Below are positions 1 to 9,127 of a DNA stretch of 64,000 nucleotides, piece by piece; within the stretch, counting starts at the first letter, position 1, and each line of letters begins with the position of its first letter. The position numbers and the translations under genes are program-made. Source of the stretch: Limosilactobacillus pontis DSM 8475 (GTDB lineage: Bacteria; Bacillota; Bacilli; Lactobacillales; Lactobacillaceae). The stretch is taken from assembly GCF_001435345.1 (NCBI RefSeq), contig NZ_AZGO01000065.1, forward strand, positions 175,157 through 239,156. The letters run 5' to 3'. Below the pieces are notes generated by a model. It saw nothing but the letters and a program-made list of their open reading frames with translations, was not told the origin of the DNA and did not search any database.

Positions 1-69
1 TTGGACCACTCAAAATTAACATTCATTGACGTTATCTCAATAGCGTTGATTTGTGGGAGGTGAAATCAA

Positions 70-345
70 ATGGCAAACAAAGCAGAATTAGTAAGTAACG
101 TTGCTGCCGCAACTGGCTTGACTAAGAAGGATGCTACGGCTGCTGTTGACGCTGTCTTCAGTTCCATCCAAGCATCTTTGGCTAAGGGTGAAAAGGTTCA
201 ACTGATCGGCTTCGGTAACTTCGAAGTACGTCAACGTGCTGCACGTAAGGGCCGTAACCCACAAACTGGAAAAGAAATCCAAATCCCTGCAAGCAAGGTA
301 CCAGCATTCAAGCCTGGTAAAGCTTTGAAGGATGCTGTTAAGTAA
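70..345 (+). CDS. hup: HU family nucleoid DNA-binding protein
   Basis: A 91-residue protein with the complete HU fold. Residues 1-45 form the helical dimerisation body, GFGNFEVR (47-54) leads into the DNA-binding arm, and the arm-tip motif RNP (62-64) carries the proline that intercalates into DNA. The length matches the family norm of about 90 residues. HU bends and compacts DNA as a dimer in the nucleoid. The ATG at 70 follows a strong GGGAGGTGA ribosome site at 55-63. The gene stands alone and ends in a clear terminator. The promoter lies at or beyond the left window edge. The family assignment is near certain. Confidence 0.97.
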   Translation: MANKAELVSNVAAATGLTKKDATAAVDAVFSSIQASLAKGEKVQLIGFGNFEVRQRAARKGRNPQTGKEIQIPASKVPAFKPGKALKDAVK

Positions 346-361
346 TTAACAGTCTTATACT

Positions 362-405
362 AAAAACGGGAAGGCTAGCCCAGCTGGTCTTCTCGTTTTA
401 TTTTT
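362..405 (+). terminator. Rho-independent terminator of the HU gene
   Basis: An 11-bp stem (363-373 with 389-399, one G-U pair) is followed by a T-rich tract. It separates the HU gene from the TPR gene. Confidence 0.85.
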
Positions 406-457
406 AGCCTAATCTCTGCTATTCTAAAAACAAGTTAACGAAGAGGAGCGACCATAA

Positions 458-1720
458 TTGACATATTCAGAACAAATGCTTGACCAGTTGGAGAAGGGGG
501 AGCTGACGGCGGCTAAGGGGACCTTCCGCCAGGCCCTGGCTAACGACAGTGATGACATGCTATTTAGCCTTGCCGAGGAGTTGTACGGGTTGGGCTTTCT
601 CCGTCAGACCCGCCGTGTCTACCTGACCCTGCTCGACCGCTACCCGGATGAGGATGAGCTGCGGACCAACCTGGCGACGATCGCTATCGATGAGGGGCAC
701 AACGACGAGGCCCTCTCTTACCTGGCTCAGGTGCAACCCGACTCCCCGGCCTACCTGGAGTCCCTGCTGGTGGCGGCGGACCTCTACCAGACTGAGGAGG
801 AGTTTGAAATCACCGAACAGAAGCTAAGGGAGGCCGAACAACTGGCCCCCGATGAGCCGGCTGTCCAGTTTGCCCTGGCCGAATTTTACTTCCTGGTCAG
901 CCGCTTTGACGACGCGATCGACTACTATTTCCGCCTGATCAAGAACGGCTACACCGACTTTGCCAAGGTCGACATCGCCGGTCGGCTGGGGATGTGTTAT
1001 GCCCAAAGCGGACAGTTCAAGCAGGCCCTGGGCTACCTTAAGCAGGTCAAGCCGGCCTACCGGACTAGCGATATCCGCTTCCAGACCGGGTTGACCCAGC
1101 TCCACCTCGGCCAATTGGATGACGCAATCAAGACGCTCACGGACTTGATTGGCGATGATGACCAGTACGCCTCCGCCTACCCGGCCCTGGCCCAGGCTTA
1201 TAGTAGGCAACGCAACTACCCCCAGGCACTACGGGCGATCCAGGAGGGGCTGGCAGTCGATCAGTACAACGAGCAGCTCTATGCCCAGGCGGCCGAGATC
1301 GTCAGCCACCTCGGTAACCACCAGCTGATGGCGAAGTACCTCAACCGGGCCCACGAGCTGGATCCGGATAACCTGACCATTATCCTCCAGTACAGTAACT
1401 TCCTCCTCCACCAGCATGACGATGCTGCCAACATCAAGCTCCTTACGCCACTGATCAAGAACGACGAGGTTGATCCCCAGGTCTACTGGAACCTGGCCCG
1501 TTCCTACCAGCGGATTGAACAGTTGGACCTGGCCAGCAAGTACTTCCGGGCGGCGGCACCGAGCTACCAGGATGATCCAACCTTCCTGAAGGAGAAAATC
1601 GACTTCGATCGGGAGGTGGGTGATACCGGTGACCTCGTGAGTGAACTTCATCGTTACCTAACCCTGGTGCCAACTGACGCGGCGATGCAGGACCTCCTGG
1701 ACGAGTACGAGGAATATTAA
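458..1720 (+). CDS. Tetratricopeptide repeat protein
   Basis: A 420-residue acidic helical protein made almost entirely of TPR-like units. Examples of the pattern are LGFLRQTRRVYLTLLDRYP near residue 45 and YFLVSRFDDAIDYYFRLI near 145. There is no signal peptide or membrane segment, so it is probably a cytoplasmic scaffold for protein-protein contacts. The start is the TTG at 458, chosen because AAGAGGAG (441-448) sits at the right distance and no nearby ATG has a ribosome site. It converges on the recombinase-like gene with a shared terminator between them. Partner and process are unknown, and TPR content alone does not indicate a function. Confidence 0.85.
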   Translation: MTYSEQMLDQLEKGELTAAKGTFRQALANDSDDMLFSLAEELYGLGFLRQTRRVYLTLLDRYPDEDELRTNLATIAIDEGHNDEALSYLAQVQPDSPAYLESLLVAADLYQTEEEFEITEQKLREAEQLAPDEPAVQFALAEFYFLVSRFDDAIDYYFRLIKNGYTDFAKVDIAGRLGMCYAQSGQFKQALGYLKQVKPAYRTSDIRFQTGLTQLHLGQLDDAIKTLTDLIGDDDQYASAYPALAQAYSRQRNYPQALRAIQEGLAVDQYNEQLYAQAAEIVSHLGNHQLMAKYLNRAHELDPDNLTIILQYSNFLLHQHDDAANIKLLTPLIKNDEVDPQVYWNLARSYQRIEQLDLASKYFRAAAPSYQDDPTFLKEKIDFDREVGDTGDLVSELHRYLTLVPTDAAMQDLLDEYEEY

Positions 1721-1730
1721 GACCAAATTA

Positions 1731-1767
1731 AAAGCATCGACAGTCAATGAATTGCCGATGCTTTTTT
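1731..1767. terminator. Bidirectional terminator
   Basis: A 9-bp perfect stem (1731-1739 with 1756-1764) is flanked by A-rich and T-rich tracts. It lies between the convergent TPR gene and the recombinase-like gene. Confidence 0.85.
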
Positions 1768-2593
1768 AGTTAAGCTTGAGGAGGAGGTGCTGGTAGTAGA
1801 GGAGGGAGGCCGGATCGAGCTTTAGGCGGTCCATTAGCTCCCCGTCACTCAGGTCACGGTGGGCAGCCAGTTGGGTGAGGATGTAACCCTGGTGGAGGTA
1901 CTTGGGCGCGAGGTGAAAGCCCAGGTAGTCCTGGTCAGCGCGCAGGTACTTGTGGAGGCCGGCGTTGGTCAGCTGGGGTGCGTCCGGCTGGTAGCGCTGC
2001 TTGAGAAAGAGGTCGCCGGAATTCTGCAGGGCCTGACGGGGGGCGATGAAGTCCCGGTACCGCCGGAGAAATTCCCGCTCAATCGGGTCAGTGATCATGA
2101 CCTGGTCGAACACCCGGTAGAAGCCGGGCTGGAGAAATTCGCCGACCGTGAAACCGTGCTTGACCAGCAGGAGGGTCAGCCGGGTGTAGTAGTGGACGTG
2201 GTCGTCCTGAAGGATCGCATCTAGTTTTGCCAGCCACTTGGTCGAAATCCGCTGGCCAGGGTCAACCGCCTGGCCGTGCAGGGTCAACGTCGGGTAGGTG
2301 GTGATCAACTGGTGGGTGAAGAGGTAGCGAAAGTAGCGGTTGAGCTGGGAGAGGATCTTGTTGTAGGTCCCCATGGTGATGCCCTGCTGGGTACGCAGGG
2401 TGTTGAAGTAGGCGCGGACGTCGCTCTCGGTGAGGTTGGCCAGCCGTGGATCACGGGCGAAGGCGGGGCGGTTGGCCAGCAGGTAGTTGAAGAAGTTGGT
2501 CAGGGTACTGTTGTAGGTGTGAACGGTCAGCGGGGCCAGTTTCTTCTGGTTACGGAGGAACTCCTGGAATTGTTTTTGGTAGGGATAGTTCAT
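1766..2593 (-). CDS. Degenerate tyrosine recombinase-like protein
   Basis: A 275-residue protein. Its N-terminal 100 residues resemble the SAM-like core-binding domain of phage integrases and Xer proteins, with the pattern LTVHTYNSTLTNFFNYLL near 22-39. The C-terminal half keeps the length of a catalytic domain but not its signature. Where active enzymes carry HxLRH plus a downstream H/W, this protein reads KYLHQGYILTQLAAH, with no arginine. A tyrosine pair (LLYYQHLL) lies near the expected nucleophile position. It is therefore probably not a working recombinase, though DNA binding may remain. Its neighbours are housekeeping genes, so this does not look like a prophage edge. The family call is fairly secure; the loss of activity is inferred. 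Confidence 0.7.
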   Translation of the reverse strand: MNYPYQKQFQEFLRNQKKLAPLTVHTYNSTLTNFFNYLLANRPAFARDPRLANLTESDVRAYFNTLRTQQGITMGTYNKILSQLNRYFRYLFTHQLITTYPTLTLHGQAVDPGQRISTKWLAKLDAILQDDHVHYYTRLTLLLVKHGFTVGEFLQPGFYRVFDQVMITDPIEREFLRRYRDFIAPRQALQNSGDLFLKQRYQPDAPQLTNAGLHKYLRADQDYLGFHLAPKYLHQGYILTQLAAHRDLSDGELMDRLKLDPASLLYYQHLLLKLN

Positions 2594-2714
2594 TTGTCAA
2601 TGCACTCCTTCCTTGACAGTTGTAATTTACTTTAACTATACCACCAAAACCACATTTCACAACGAAAAACGATTTGTTATAATCAATAACAGACGAACAG
2701 AAGGACTTGATAAA

Positions 2715-3929
2715 ATGAAAATTGACAAGCTGCCGGCAATCTTTGCGCCGGCCCGCCCCGTCCTGCAAAAGATTGAGCAGGCGGGCTTTGAAGCCTACTT
2801 TGTCGGGGGGTGCGTCCGCGACACCATCCTGGGCGACCCGATTCACGACATCGACATCGCGACCAGCGCCTATCCCAGTGAGATAAAGGCGATCTTCAAG
2901 CGGACCGTCGATACCGGGATTGAACACGGCACGGTAATGATCTTAGACCACGGTACCGGTTACGAGACGACGACCTTCCGGACCGAGTCGGGCTACCAGG
3001 ATTACCGGCGTCCTGATTCGGTGACCTTTGTCCGCTCCCTGGCCGAGGACCTCAAGCGCCGTGACTTTACGATCAACGCCCTGGCCCTGCGTGAGAATGG
3101 GGAGGTGATCGACCTCTTCGATGGCCTGGCCGACCTGGCCCGCCACCTGATCCGGGCGGTCGGTGACCCCAACGAGCGCTTCCACGAGGATGCCCTACGG
3201 ATGATGCGGGCGGTCCGCTTCGCCAGTAAGCTGGACTTCGTGATCGACCAGCCAACCCTGGCCGGGATCCGGGAGAATGCTCCCCTCCTGAGTAAGATCG
3301 CGGTGGAACGGATCCAGGTAGAATTTGAGAAGCTGTTGCTGGGCCAGCGGCCGGTCAGCGGGCTGAAGGACTTCATTGATACCGGCCTATACCGTTACTG
3401 CCCCGGTCTGGTCGACCAAGAGGCAGCCCTGAGCCAGCTTTTGGTTTTGAACAACTGGCAGCTGGAAAATACCCAGCAGGCATGGGCAATGCTCTGCTTC
3501 CAGCTGGGCTTATCGAATAAGCAGGTGGCTGGCTTTCTCAAGCGCTGGAAGACTTCCAATGACCTAATTCGGCAAGTCAAACGGATTATCCCACTGGTGG
3601 CCGGACTACGGGACAAATCCCTGGATGCCATGGCGATGTTTGCCGGTGGTTGGGACGCCCTCCACGATGCCAACCAGGTGGCTAAACTTTACGGCTGGGC
3701 CGAGGAGGATCCAGTGCTTGAGAAGCGCTACCAGACCCTACCGATTAAGAGCAGCAATGAATTGACCGTCGATGGGCGGAGCTTGATGGCCGACGGGGGG
3801 ATTAAGCCCGGTCCCCAGCTGGGCCGGATCTTAAACGACCTGACGACGGCCGTGGTCGAAGGGCGACTGGCTAACAACCGTGACACCCTCCTGACGGCGG
3901 CCCGGACACTTGCAGAAGAAAAGGGGTAA
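2715..3929 (+). CDS. cca: CCA-adding tRNA nucleotidyltransferase
   Basis: This 404-residue class II enzyme adds or repairs the 3' CCA end of tRNAs. The head domain carries GGCVRD (31-36) and the metal-binding DxD pair (D45, D47), followed by the RRDFTINAL motif near 114-122. The neck and body helices follow, and the length is typical for Firmicutes. The reading frame is open from 2613, but the ATG at 2715 is preceded by AGAAGGA (2699-2705) and gives the normal N-terminus, so the extra 34 residues are not expected to be translated. The next gene starts 3 bp after the stop, indicating co-transcription with the ABC-F gene. Confidence 0.95.
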   Translation: MKIDKLPAIFAPARPVLQKIEQAGFEAYFVGGCVRDTILGDPIHDIDIATSAYPSEIKAIFKRTVDTGIEHGTVMILDHGTGYETTTFRTESGYQDYRRPDSVTFVRSLAEDLKRRDFTINALALRENGEVIDLFDGLADLARHLIRAVGDPNERFHEDALRMMRAVRFASKLDFVIDQPTLAGIRENAPLLSKIAVERIQVEFEKLLLGQRPVSGLKDFIDTGLYRYCPGLVDQEAALSQLLVLNNWQLENTQQAWAMLCFQLGLSNKQVAGFLKRWKTSNDLIRQVKRIIPLVAGLRDKSLDAMAMFAGGWDALHDANQVAKLYGWAEEDPVLEKRYQTLPIKSSNELTVDGRSLMADGGIKPGPQLGRILNDLTTAVVEGRLANNRDTLLTAARTLAEEKG

Positions 3930-3932
3930 AGA

Positions 3933-5834
3933 ATGCAAACAATGCGCGCAGAGGGTCTGACCAGTACCTATGGCGAGAAGACCCTCTTTAAGGATATTGA
4001 CTTTATCATCAACGAAAATGACCGGATCGGGCTGATCGGGGTCAACGGCAGTGGGAAGACCAGCCTGCTCAACGTCATCAGCGGGGCGGTTAGTCCGGAA
4101 ACGGGGACGATCACCAAGCCCAACGACTACACGATCGGATACCTGAAGCAGCAGCCGGAACTAGATGCGGACAAGACGATCATGGAGGCCATCTTTGAGG
4201 GGCAGCAGCCGGTCTTCAAGACGATCCGGGCCTACGAGGGTGCCCTCCAGAAGTTCAGTGACCAGCCCACGGATCCCCAGGCCATCGACCGTTATACCAA
4301 GATGCAGGCCAAGATGGACCAGGAGGACGCCTGGGAGGCCGATAGTCAGGTCAAGACGATCCTGACCCAGCTGAAGATCACTGACACCAGCCAGCGGATT
4401 GGTGACCTGTCCGGGGGCCAGCAGAAGCGGGTTGGCCTGGCCCAGGTCCTGATTGAACAGCCGGACCTCCTCCTGTTGGACGAGCCGACCAACCACCTCG
4501 ACTTAGACTCAGTCATCTGGCTTCAGGACTTCCTGCGCAGCTACAAGGGTGCCGTCCTGGTTGTCACCCACGACCGTTACTTCCTTGACCAAGTCACTAA
4601 CCACATCTGGGAGCTCTCATTCGGCAACCTCTACCATTACGAGGGGAACTACCAGGACTTCGTGGCCAAGAAGGCAGAACGGGTCGAACTGGCCCAGGAG
4701 ACCGAGAAGAAGAACCAGCAGCTCTACAAGAAGGAGCTGGCCTGGATGCGAACGGGAGCCAAGGCCCGCAGTACCAAGCAGAAGGGGCGGATCAACCGTT
4801 TCCACGAGTTAGCGGGCAAGGTTGGAAACCTCCAGACCGACCAGGACATCGCCATCAACCTGGGCTCCCAACGGCTGGGTAAGGATGTGATTAAGTTCAA
4901 GGATGCCAACTTGACGCTCGGGGACCACCGGATCTTAAACGACTTTAACTGGCTGGTCCAGGCCGGTGAACGGATCGGCATCACCGGTGAGAACGGGGCC
5001 GGCAAGACCAGCCTGCTCAACGTGATCGCCCAGCGGGTCCCCCTGGATAGCGGGGTGTTGAAGATTGGGGAGACCGTTAAGCTCGGCTACTACACCCAGC
5101 AGACCGAGGGGGTCGACGACAGCAAGCGGATGATTTCGTTTCTGAGTGAGATTGCCGAGAACGTCACCGATAAGGATGGCCACAAGCTCAGTGTCACCCA
5201 GCTCCTGGAGCGCTTCCTCTTCCCCCGTTTCATGCACGGGACCCTGATCCGGAAGCTCTCCGGGGGTGAGAAGCGCCGGCTCTACCTGCTGAAGATCCTG
5301 ATGCAGCAGCCCAACGTCCTCCTCTTGGACGAACCGACCAACGACCTGGATATTGGGACACTGACGGTCTTAGAAGACTACCTGGATAGCTTTGCCGGGA
5401 CGGTCATCACCGTCTCCCACGACCGCTACTTCCTGGACAAGGTGGCCGACGACCTGCTGATCTTCCAGGGTAACGGCCAGATTCAGCGCTACACCGGCCG
5501 CTTTACGGACTACCTCAAGGAGGAGCAAGCGGTCAAGGAGAGCCAGCAGGCAGCCAAGGCAACGACCAAGAAGAGCCAGCCACCGAAGAAGGTTGCATCG
5601 GCGCCCAAGAAGAAAACTAAACTCACCTACGCGGAGCAGCTGGAGTGGGACCACATCGACGACGACCTCGATGCCCTCGATCAGCAGCACCAGGACCTGG
5701 AGAAGCAGATGGCCGCGGCGGCCAGCGACTACACCAAGCTGGCCGACCTGCAGAAACAGTTGAACGCGGTCCAGAAGCAGATCGATGAAAAGACGGCCCG
5801 GTGGGAGTACCTAAGCAACTTTGTCGATGAATAA
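3933..5834 (+). CDS. ABC-F family ATPase (Uup/YdiF-like)
   Basis: A 633-residue protein with two ABC ATPase domains and no membrane segments. The first domain has Walker A GVNGSGKTS (about 35-43), signature LSGGQQKR (about 156-163) and a Walker B ending DEPTNHLD. The second repeats the set with GENGAGKTS near 352, LSGGEKRR near 444 and DEPTNDLD. A linker rich in lysine and alanine (about 540-570) leads to a C-terminal coiled coil (about 575-633), as in Uup and YdiF. ABC-F proteins act on translating ribosomes; which subfamily function applies cannot be read from sequence alone. It lies in an operon with cca, 3 bp downstream, consistent with a role in RNA or translation quality. Confidence 0.9.
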   Translation: MQTMRAEGLTSTYGEKTLFKDIDFIINENDRIGLIGVNGSGKTSLLNVISGAVSPETGTITKPNDYTIGYLKQQPELDADKTIMEAIFEGQQPVFKTIRAYEGALQKFSDQPTDPQAIDRYTKMQAKMDQEDAWEADSQVKTILTQLKITDTSQRIGDLSGGQQKRVGLAQVLIEQPDLLLLDEPTNHLDLDSVIWLQDFLRSYKGAVLVVTHDRYFLDQVTNHIWELSFGNLYHYEGNYQDFVAKKAERVELAQETEKKNQQLYKKELAWMRTGAKARSTKQKGRINRFHELAGKVGNLQTDQDIAINLGSQRLGKDVIKFKDANLTLGDHRILNDFNWLVQAGERIGITGENGAGKTSLLNVIAQRVPLDSGVLKIGETVKLGYYTQQTEGVDDSKRMISFLSEIAENVTDKDGHKLSVTQLLERFLFPRFMHGTLIRKLSGGEKRRLYLLKILMQQPNVLLLDEPTNDLDIGTLTVLEDYLDSFAGTVITVSHDRYFLDKVADDLLIFQGNGQIQRYTGRFTDYLKEEQAVKESQQAAKATTKKSQPPKKVASAPKKKTKLTYAEQLEWDHIDDDLDALDQQHQDLEKQMAAAASDYTKLADLQKQLNAVQKQIDEKTARWEYLSNFVDE

Positions 5835-5839
5835 AATTA

Positions 5840-5873
5840 AAATGGGGTGCTAAAAATGGCCACCCCATTTTTG
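5840..5873 (+). terminator. Terminator of the cca-ABC-F operon
   Basis: A 10-bp stem (AAATGGGGTG with its complement at 5861-5870) is followed by T residues, just after the ABC-F stop. Confidence 0.85.
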
Positions 5874-5922
5874 TGATATGTGATATATTATTAGCAACCA
5901 TGACAAGGAGTGCGAGAACAAG

Positions 5923-6885
5923 ATGACAGAAAACATCAACGAACAGCAGTACCTCGACCTGGCCCGTTACGTCCTGGAACACGGCCACGAGAAGTCGGAT
6001 CGGACCGGGACGGGGACGCGGTCGGTCTTCGGCTACCAGATGCGCTTTGACCTCAGCCAGGGTTTCCCCATCCTAACCACCAAGAAGGTGCCCTTTGGCC
6101 TGATCAAGAGTGAATTGCTCTGGTTTTTGCGGGGGGACACCAATATCCGTTTCCTCCTCCAGCACCACAACCACATCTGGGACGAATGGGCCTTCAAAAA
6201 GTGGGTCACCAGCCCAGAATATCACGGCCCGGACATGACCGACTTCGGTCACCGCTGGCTGACGGACCCGGCATTCAAGAAGCAGTACCTGGCCGAGAAG
6301 CAGGCCTTCTGTCAGCGAATTCTTGATGACGATGACTTTGCCAAGAGGTACGGTGACCTGGGCCTGGTCTACGGAAGCCAGTGGCGGCACTGGAAGACGA
6401 GCCAGGGGAAGACGATTGACCAGCTGGCCAACGTGATCCACCAGATCAAGACCACCCCTGATTCCCGGCGGATGATTGTCTCCGCCTGGAACCCCGAGGA
6501 CGTGCCGTCGATGGCTCTGCCACCATGTCACACCATGTTTCAGTTCTACGTCAACGACGGCAAGCTGAGCTGCCAGCTCTACCAGCGCAGTGCTGACATC
6601 TTCCTCGGGGTGCCATTTAACATCGCCAGCTATGCCCTGCTAACCTCGATGATTGCCCACCAGTGCGGATTGGAGCCCGGGGACTTTGTGCACACCCTCG
6701 GGGATGCGCACATCTACCTTAACCACCTTGCGCAGGTTAAGGAACAGCTCACCCGGACACCCCACGCAGCGCCCCAGCTGATTTTGCCGGACGCCCCGAA
6801 GCCGATTGACCAGTATCAGATGACTGACATTCAATTGGAAGGCTACACCCACGAGCCGGCAATCAAGGCGCCGGTGGCAGTCTGA
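5923..6885 (+). CDS. thyA: Thymidylate synthase
   Basis: A 320-residue ThyA that converts dUMP to dTMP using methylenetetrahydrofolate. The nucleophile region [12 protein letters not shown] has its cysteine near residue 201. The downstream dUMP-binding run [13 protein letters not shown] and the C-terminal folate contacts are intact. The length fits the longer Lactobacillus type, which carries an insertion of about 50 residues. The start ATG follows AAGGAG at 5904-5909. The stop overlaps the ribosome site of folA, so dTMP synthesis and regeneration of the folate cofactor are translationally linked. Confidence 0.97.
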   Translation: MTENINEQQYLDLARYVLEHGHEKSDRTGTGTRSVFGYQMRFDLSQGFPILTTKKVPFGLIKSELLWFLRGDTNIRFLLQHHNHIWDEWAFKKWVTSPEYHGPDMTDFGHRWLTDPAFKKQYLAEKQAFCQRILDDDDFAKRYGDLGLVYGSQWRHWKTSQGKTIDQLANVIHQIKTTPDSRRMIVSAWNPEDVPSMALPPCHTMFQFYVNDGKLSCQLYQRSADIFLGVPFNIASYALLTSMIAHQCGLEPGDFVHTLGDAHIYLNHLAQVKEQLTRTPHAAPQLILPDAPKPIDQYQMTDIQLEGYTHEPAIKAPVAV

Positions 6886-6895
6886 GGTGACGGCG

Positions 6896-7390
6896 ATGAC
6901 AGCGATTAGTTTTGTGTGGGCTGAGGACCTGGATGGTTGGATTGGCAAGGACAACACCCTGCCTTGGCACGTGCCGGCCGATATGCGCCACTTCAAACAA
7001 GTCACGATGGGTCAACCAGTCATTATGGGGCGCCGGACCTATGAGTCGATCGGCCGGCCCCTGCCACACCGGGAAAACATCGTCCTGACCCACCGAGACC
7101 TTATGATTCCCGGGGTGACGGTGGTCCATGATAAGGCCGCACTCATGGGGCTGCTGGACCGGCTGCCGGACGGTGAAAATGCCTGCGTGATCGGCGGGGC
7201 CGGGGTGTTTGACGCCCTGCTGCCGTGGGCGACGACCCTTGAGAGGACGGTTATCAACGGCCACTACCATGGTGACACAAAAATGCCACCGGTCGATTAT
7301 TCCCGGTGGCATTTACTTGATCGGCAGACCGTCGATGGTGACGGTGCCGCGCCAGTCTGCTGGTTTGAGCAGTGGCAATTAAACGAATAA
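6896..7390 (+). CDS. folA: Dihydrofolate reductase
   Basis: A 164-residue enzyme that reduces dihydrofolate, the by-product of ThyA, with NADPH. It shows the family patterns DGWIGKDNTLPWHVPAD near the N-terminus, VIMGRRTYESIG for cofactor binding and CVIGGAGVF near 100. A GTG at 6887 is also in frame. The ATG at 6896 is preferred because GAGGTGA (6884-6890) lies at proper spacing before it and gives the usual N-terminus. It is the second gene of the thyA operon. Its 3' end overlaps the convergent PAQR gene by 12 bp, with no clear terminator between them. Confidence 0.96.
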   Translation: MTAISFVWAEDLDGWIGKDNTLPWHVPADMRHFKQVTMGQPVIMGRRTYESIGRPLPHRENIVLTHRDLMIPGVTVVHDKAALMGLLDRLPDGENACVIGGAGVFDALLPWATTLERTVINGHYHGDTKMPPVDYSRWHLLDRQTVDGDGAAPVCWFEQWQLNE

Positions 7391-8035
7391 TAGGATGGAG
7401 AAGTACATGAAGGCCGTCCCAACCAGGACGAAGAAGTGCCAGATGAGGTGGGTGTAATGACTTGGCCGGCTATAGAGCAGGGCACCCAGGGTGAAGGTGA
7501 TTCCCCCGGCCAGCAACAAGCCAAAGCCCACCGGCCCCAGAGCGCGCCAGAGAGGGATGAAGGCGAAGACGCATAGCCAGCCCATCAGGACGTAGATCAG
7601 GGTCGAGTAGTTACTCTTATGCTTGAGCCAGATGCTCTTGTATACGACCCCAAGGACCGCCAGTGCCCAGATGATTCCGAAGAAGGTCCATCCCGCCCAG
7701 CCGCGGATGGCGACCAGGCAGTAGGGGGTATAGGTGCCGGCGATCAACACGAAGATCATGGCGTGATCAAAGATCCGGAAGAGCCGGCGGGCCCGGGTGA
7801 AGTAGAGGGCGTGAAACAGGGTTGACGACAGGTAGAAGAGGACTAGGATGCTGCCGTAGACGGTGAAGGTGACAATCCGCATCGGGTCACCGGTGGAAGC
7901 AGCCCGGATGATTAAAAAGACCAGTCCGGCGATCGCCAGTCCGGCCCCGATCCCGTGGGTCACCGCGTTGGCAATTTCGATTAATAGTTCCTGACGATTC
8001 TGCACCCGGTTGGGATTGTTCGATGTTCTGATCAT
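7379..8035 (-). CDS. Hemolysin III / PAQR family membrane protein
   Basis: A 218-residue polytopic membrane protein with about seven transmembrane helices. It has the PAQR (YqfA/HlyIII) histidine and serine motifs: NAVTHGIG after the N-terminal segment, SSTLFHALYF around residue 75, FDHAMIFVLIAGTYTP in the middle and HLIWHFFVL near the C-terminus. Such residues bind a metal ion in characterised PAQR proteins, which probably act as lipid hydrolases or receptors. The name hemolysin is historical and does not imply toxicity. The ribosome site AAAGGGG precedes the ATG. It is divergent from degV across an AT-rich region. Confidence 0.9.
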   Translation of the reverse strand: MIRTSNNPNRVQNRQELLIEIANAVTHGIGAGLAIAGLVFLIIRAASTGDPMRIVTFTVYGSILVLFYLSSTLFHALYFTRARRLFRIFDHAMIFVLIAGTYTPYCLVAIRGWAGWTFFGIIWALAVLGVVYKSIWLKHKSNYSTLIYVLMGWLCVFAFIPLWRALGPVGFGLLLAGGITFTLGALLYSRPSHYTHLIWHFFVLVGTAFMYFSILLFV

Positions 8036-8084
8036 GATAATTACCCCTTTCTGGTTGATCAGCGATGAATTCTTGATTGAGATT

Positions 8085-8148
8085 TGCTATACTAAAGGCT
8101 GAATGTTAACGAATTTAATCATTCAACATTCAATAAAATGTGTATAAT
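8085..8148 (+). promoter_or_regulatory. Promoter region upstream of degV
   Basis: Two -10 boxes face degV: an extended -10 (TG-C-TATACT, 8085-8093) and TATAAT (8143-8148). Between them is a 7-bp inverted repeat, GAATGTT (8101-8107) with AACATTC (8125-8131), that could be an operator. No consensus -35 is obvious for either. Confidence 0.5.
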
Positions 8149-8228
8149 AGTTTTGTAAATTCTATAGCTGGTTTTGACAACTAGGTTAATTATAACACAG
8201 ATATACACACAGGGAGAGTAGATTTTCC

Positions 8229-9071
8229 ATGGCAAAGGTTAAAATAGTTTGTGATTCTTCCGCCGGCCTGACCGAGGAAGAGATTAAAAAATACGATATT
8301 ACAATTGTTCCATTGACCGTGATGATCGACGGGACGGTCTACACCGAACGGGAGACGATCACCAACGAGCAGTTTCCCGAGATGATGAAGAATGCCAAGT
8401 CCCTGCCCAAGACGTCCCAGCCGCCAATTGGCAAGTTTGTCGACGTCTTCGACAAGCTTGGCGAGGACGGCAGTGAGGTCCTCTGCGTAACGATGATGGC
8501 CTCCATCTCCGGGACCGTTCACGCGGCCCAGCAGGCGGCTGAGCTCACCAAGGCCAAGGTGACGGTTTACGACTCGCAGACAACTGACCAGGAGATGGCC
8601 TTCCAGATCGTGGAGGCCGCCCAGGTCCTGGAAAACGGTGGTAGTGTTGATGACGCCATCGCCAAGATGAAGGAGGTCCTGGATAAGAGCAAGCTCTACC
8701 TGGCAATTGATAACCTCCACAACCTGGTGGCGGGTGGCCGGATCAGCAAGTTTGCCGGCGCCCTGTCCAGCCTCTTGAACATCAAGGTGATGCTCCAGGT
8801 TTCCGGTGGGCAGATCCACATCCTGATGAAGGGACGGGGAACCAAGGCCATTCACAAGGAATGGGACAAGCTCCTGGGTGAGATGGCAGCCGGCCCCAAG
8901 GTTAAGGCGATTGGGATCTCTCACGTCCAGGCCGATAAGGAGGTTGCCCGGCTCAAGGAGGCCCTGGGTAAGCTCTATCCAAACATCAAGGTAGTCGTTC
9001 GTGAGACGGTGCCAATTATCGCAACGCACACCGGGATGGGTGCCTGCTGTCTCCTGTACTACACTGAATAA
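8229..9071 (+). CDS. DegV family fatty-acid-binding protein
   Basis: A 280-residue DegV-fold protein. It has the N-terminal motif CDSSAGL (8-14), the central SQPPIGKF (about 63-70) and the C-terminal GISHVQ (about 224). These residues surround a bound fatty acid in DegV structures. In FakA/FakB systems such proteins present fatty acids to the kinase FakA for phospholipid synthesis. No fakA is nearby, so the exact role is inferred from family only. GGGAGAG (8211-8217) serves as the ribosome site. The gene stands alone, with its own promoter region in the AT-rich gap to the left. Confidence 0.92.
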   Translation: MAKVKIVCDSSAGLTEEEIKKYDITIVPLTVMIDGTVYTERETITNEQFPEMMKNAKSLPKTSQPPIGKFVDVFDKLGEDGSEVLCVTMMASISGTVHAAQQAAELTKAKVTVYDSQTTDQEMAFQIVEAAQVLENGGSVDDAIAKMKEVLDKSKLYLAIDNLHNLVAGGRISKFAGALSSLLNIKVMLQVSGGQIHILMKGRGTKAIHKEWDKLLGEMAAGPKVKAIGISHVQADKEVARLKEALGKLYPNIKVVVRETVPIIATHTGMGACCLLYYTE

Positions 9072-9127
9072 GAAACACGGCGGTCAGATAGCGGCCGCTT
9101 TTATTTATCCAAAAAGGGGTGTTGTCT

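Noticed and set aside
1766..2593. Prophage or genomic-island edge marked by an integrase
   Set aside because: The protein lacks the catalytic signature, its neighbours are all housekeeping, and no phage genes or attachment repeats are visible.
9071..9127. Terminator between degV and the SGNH hydrolase gene
   Set aside because: The GC palindrome near 9090 has no clean stem and U-tract arrangement; support is too weak.
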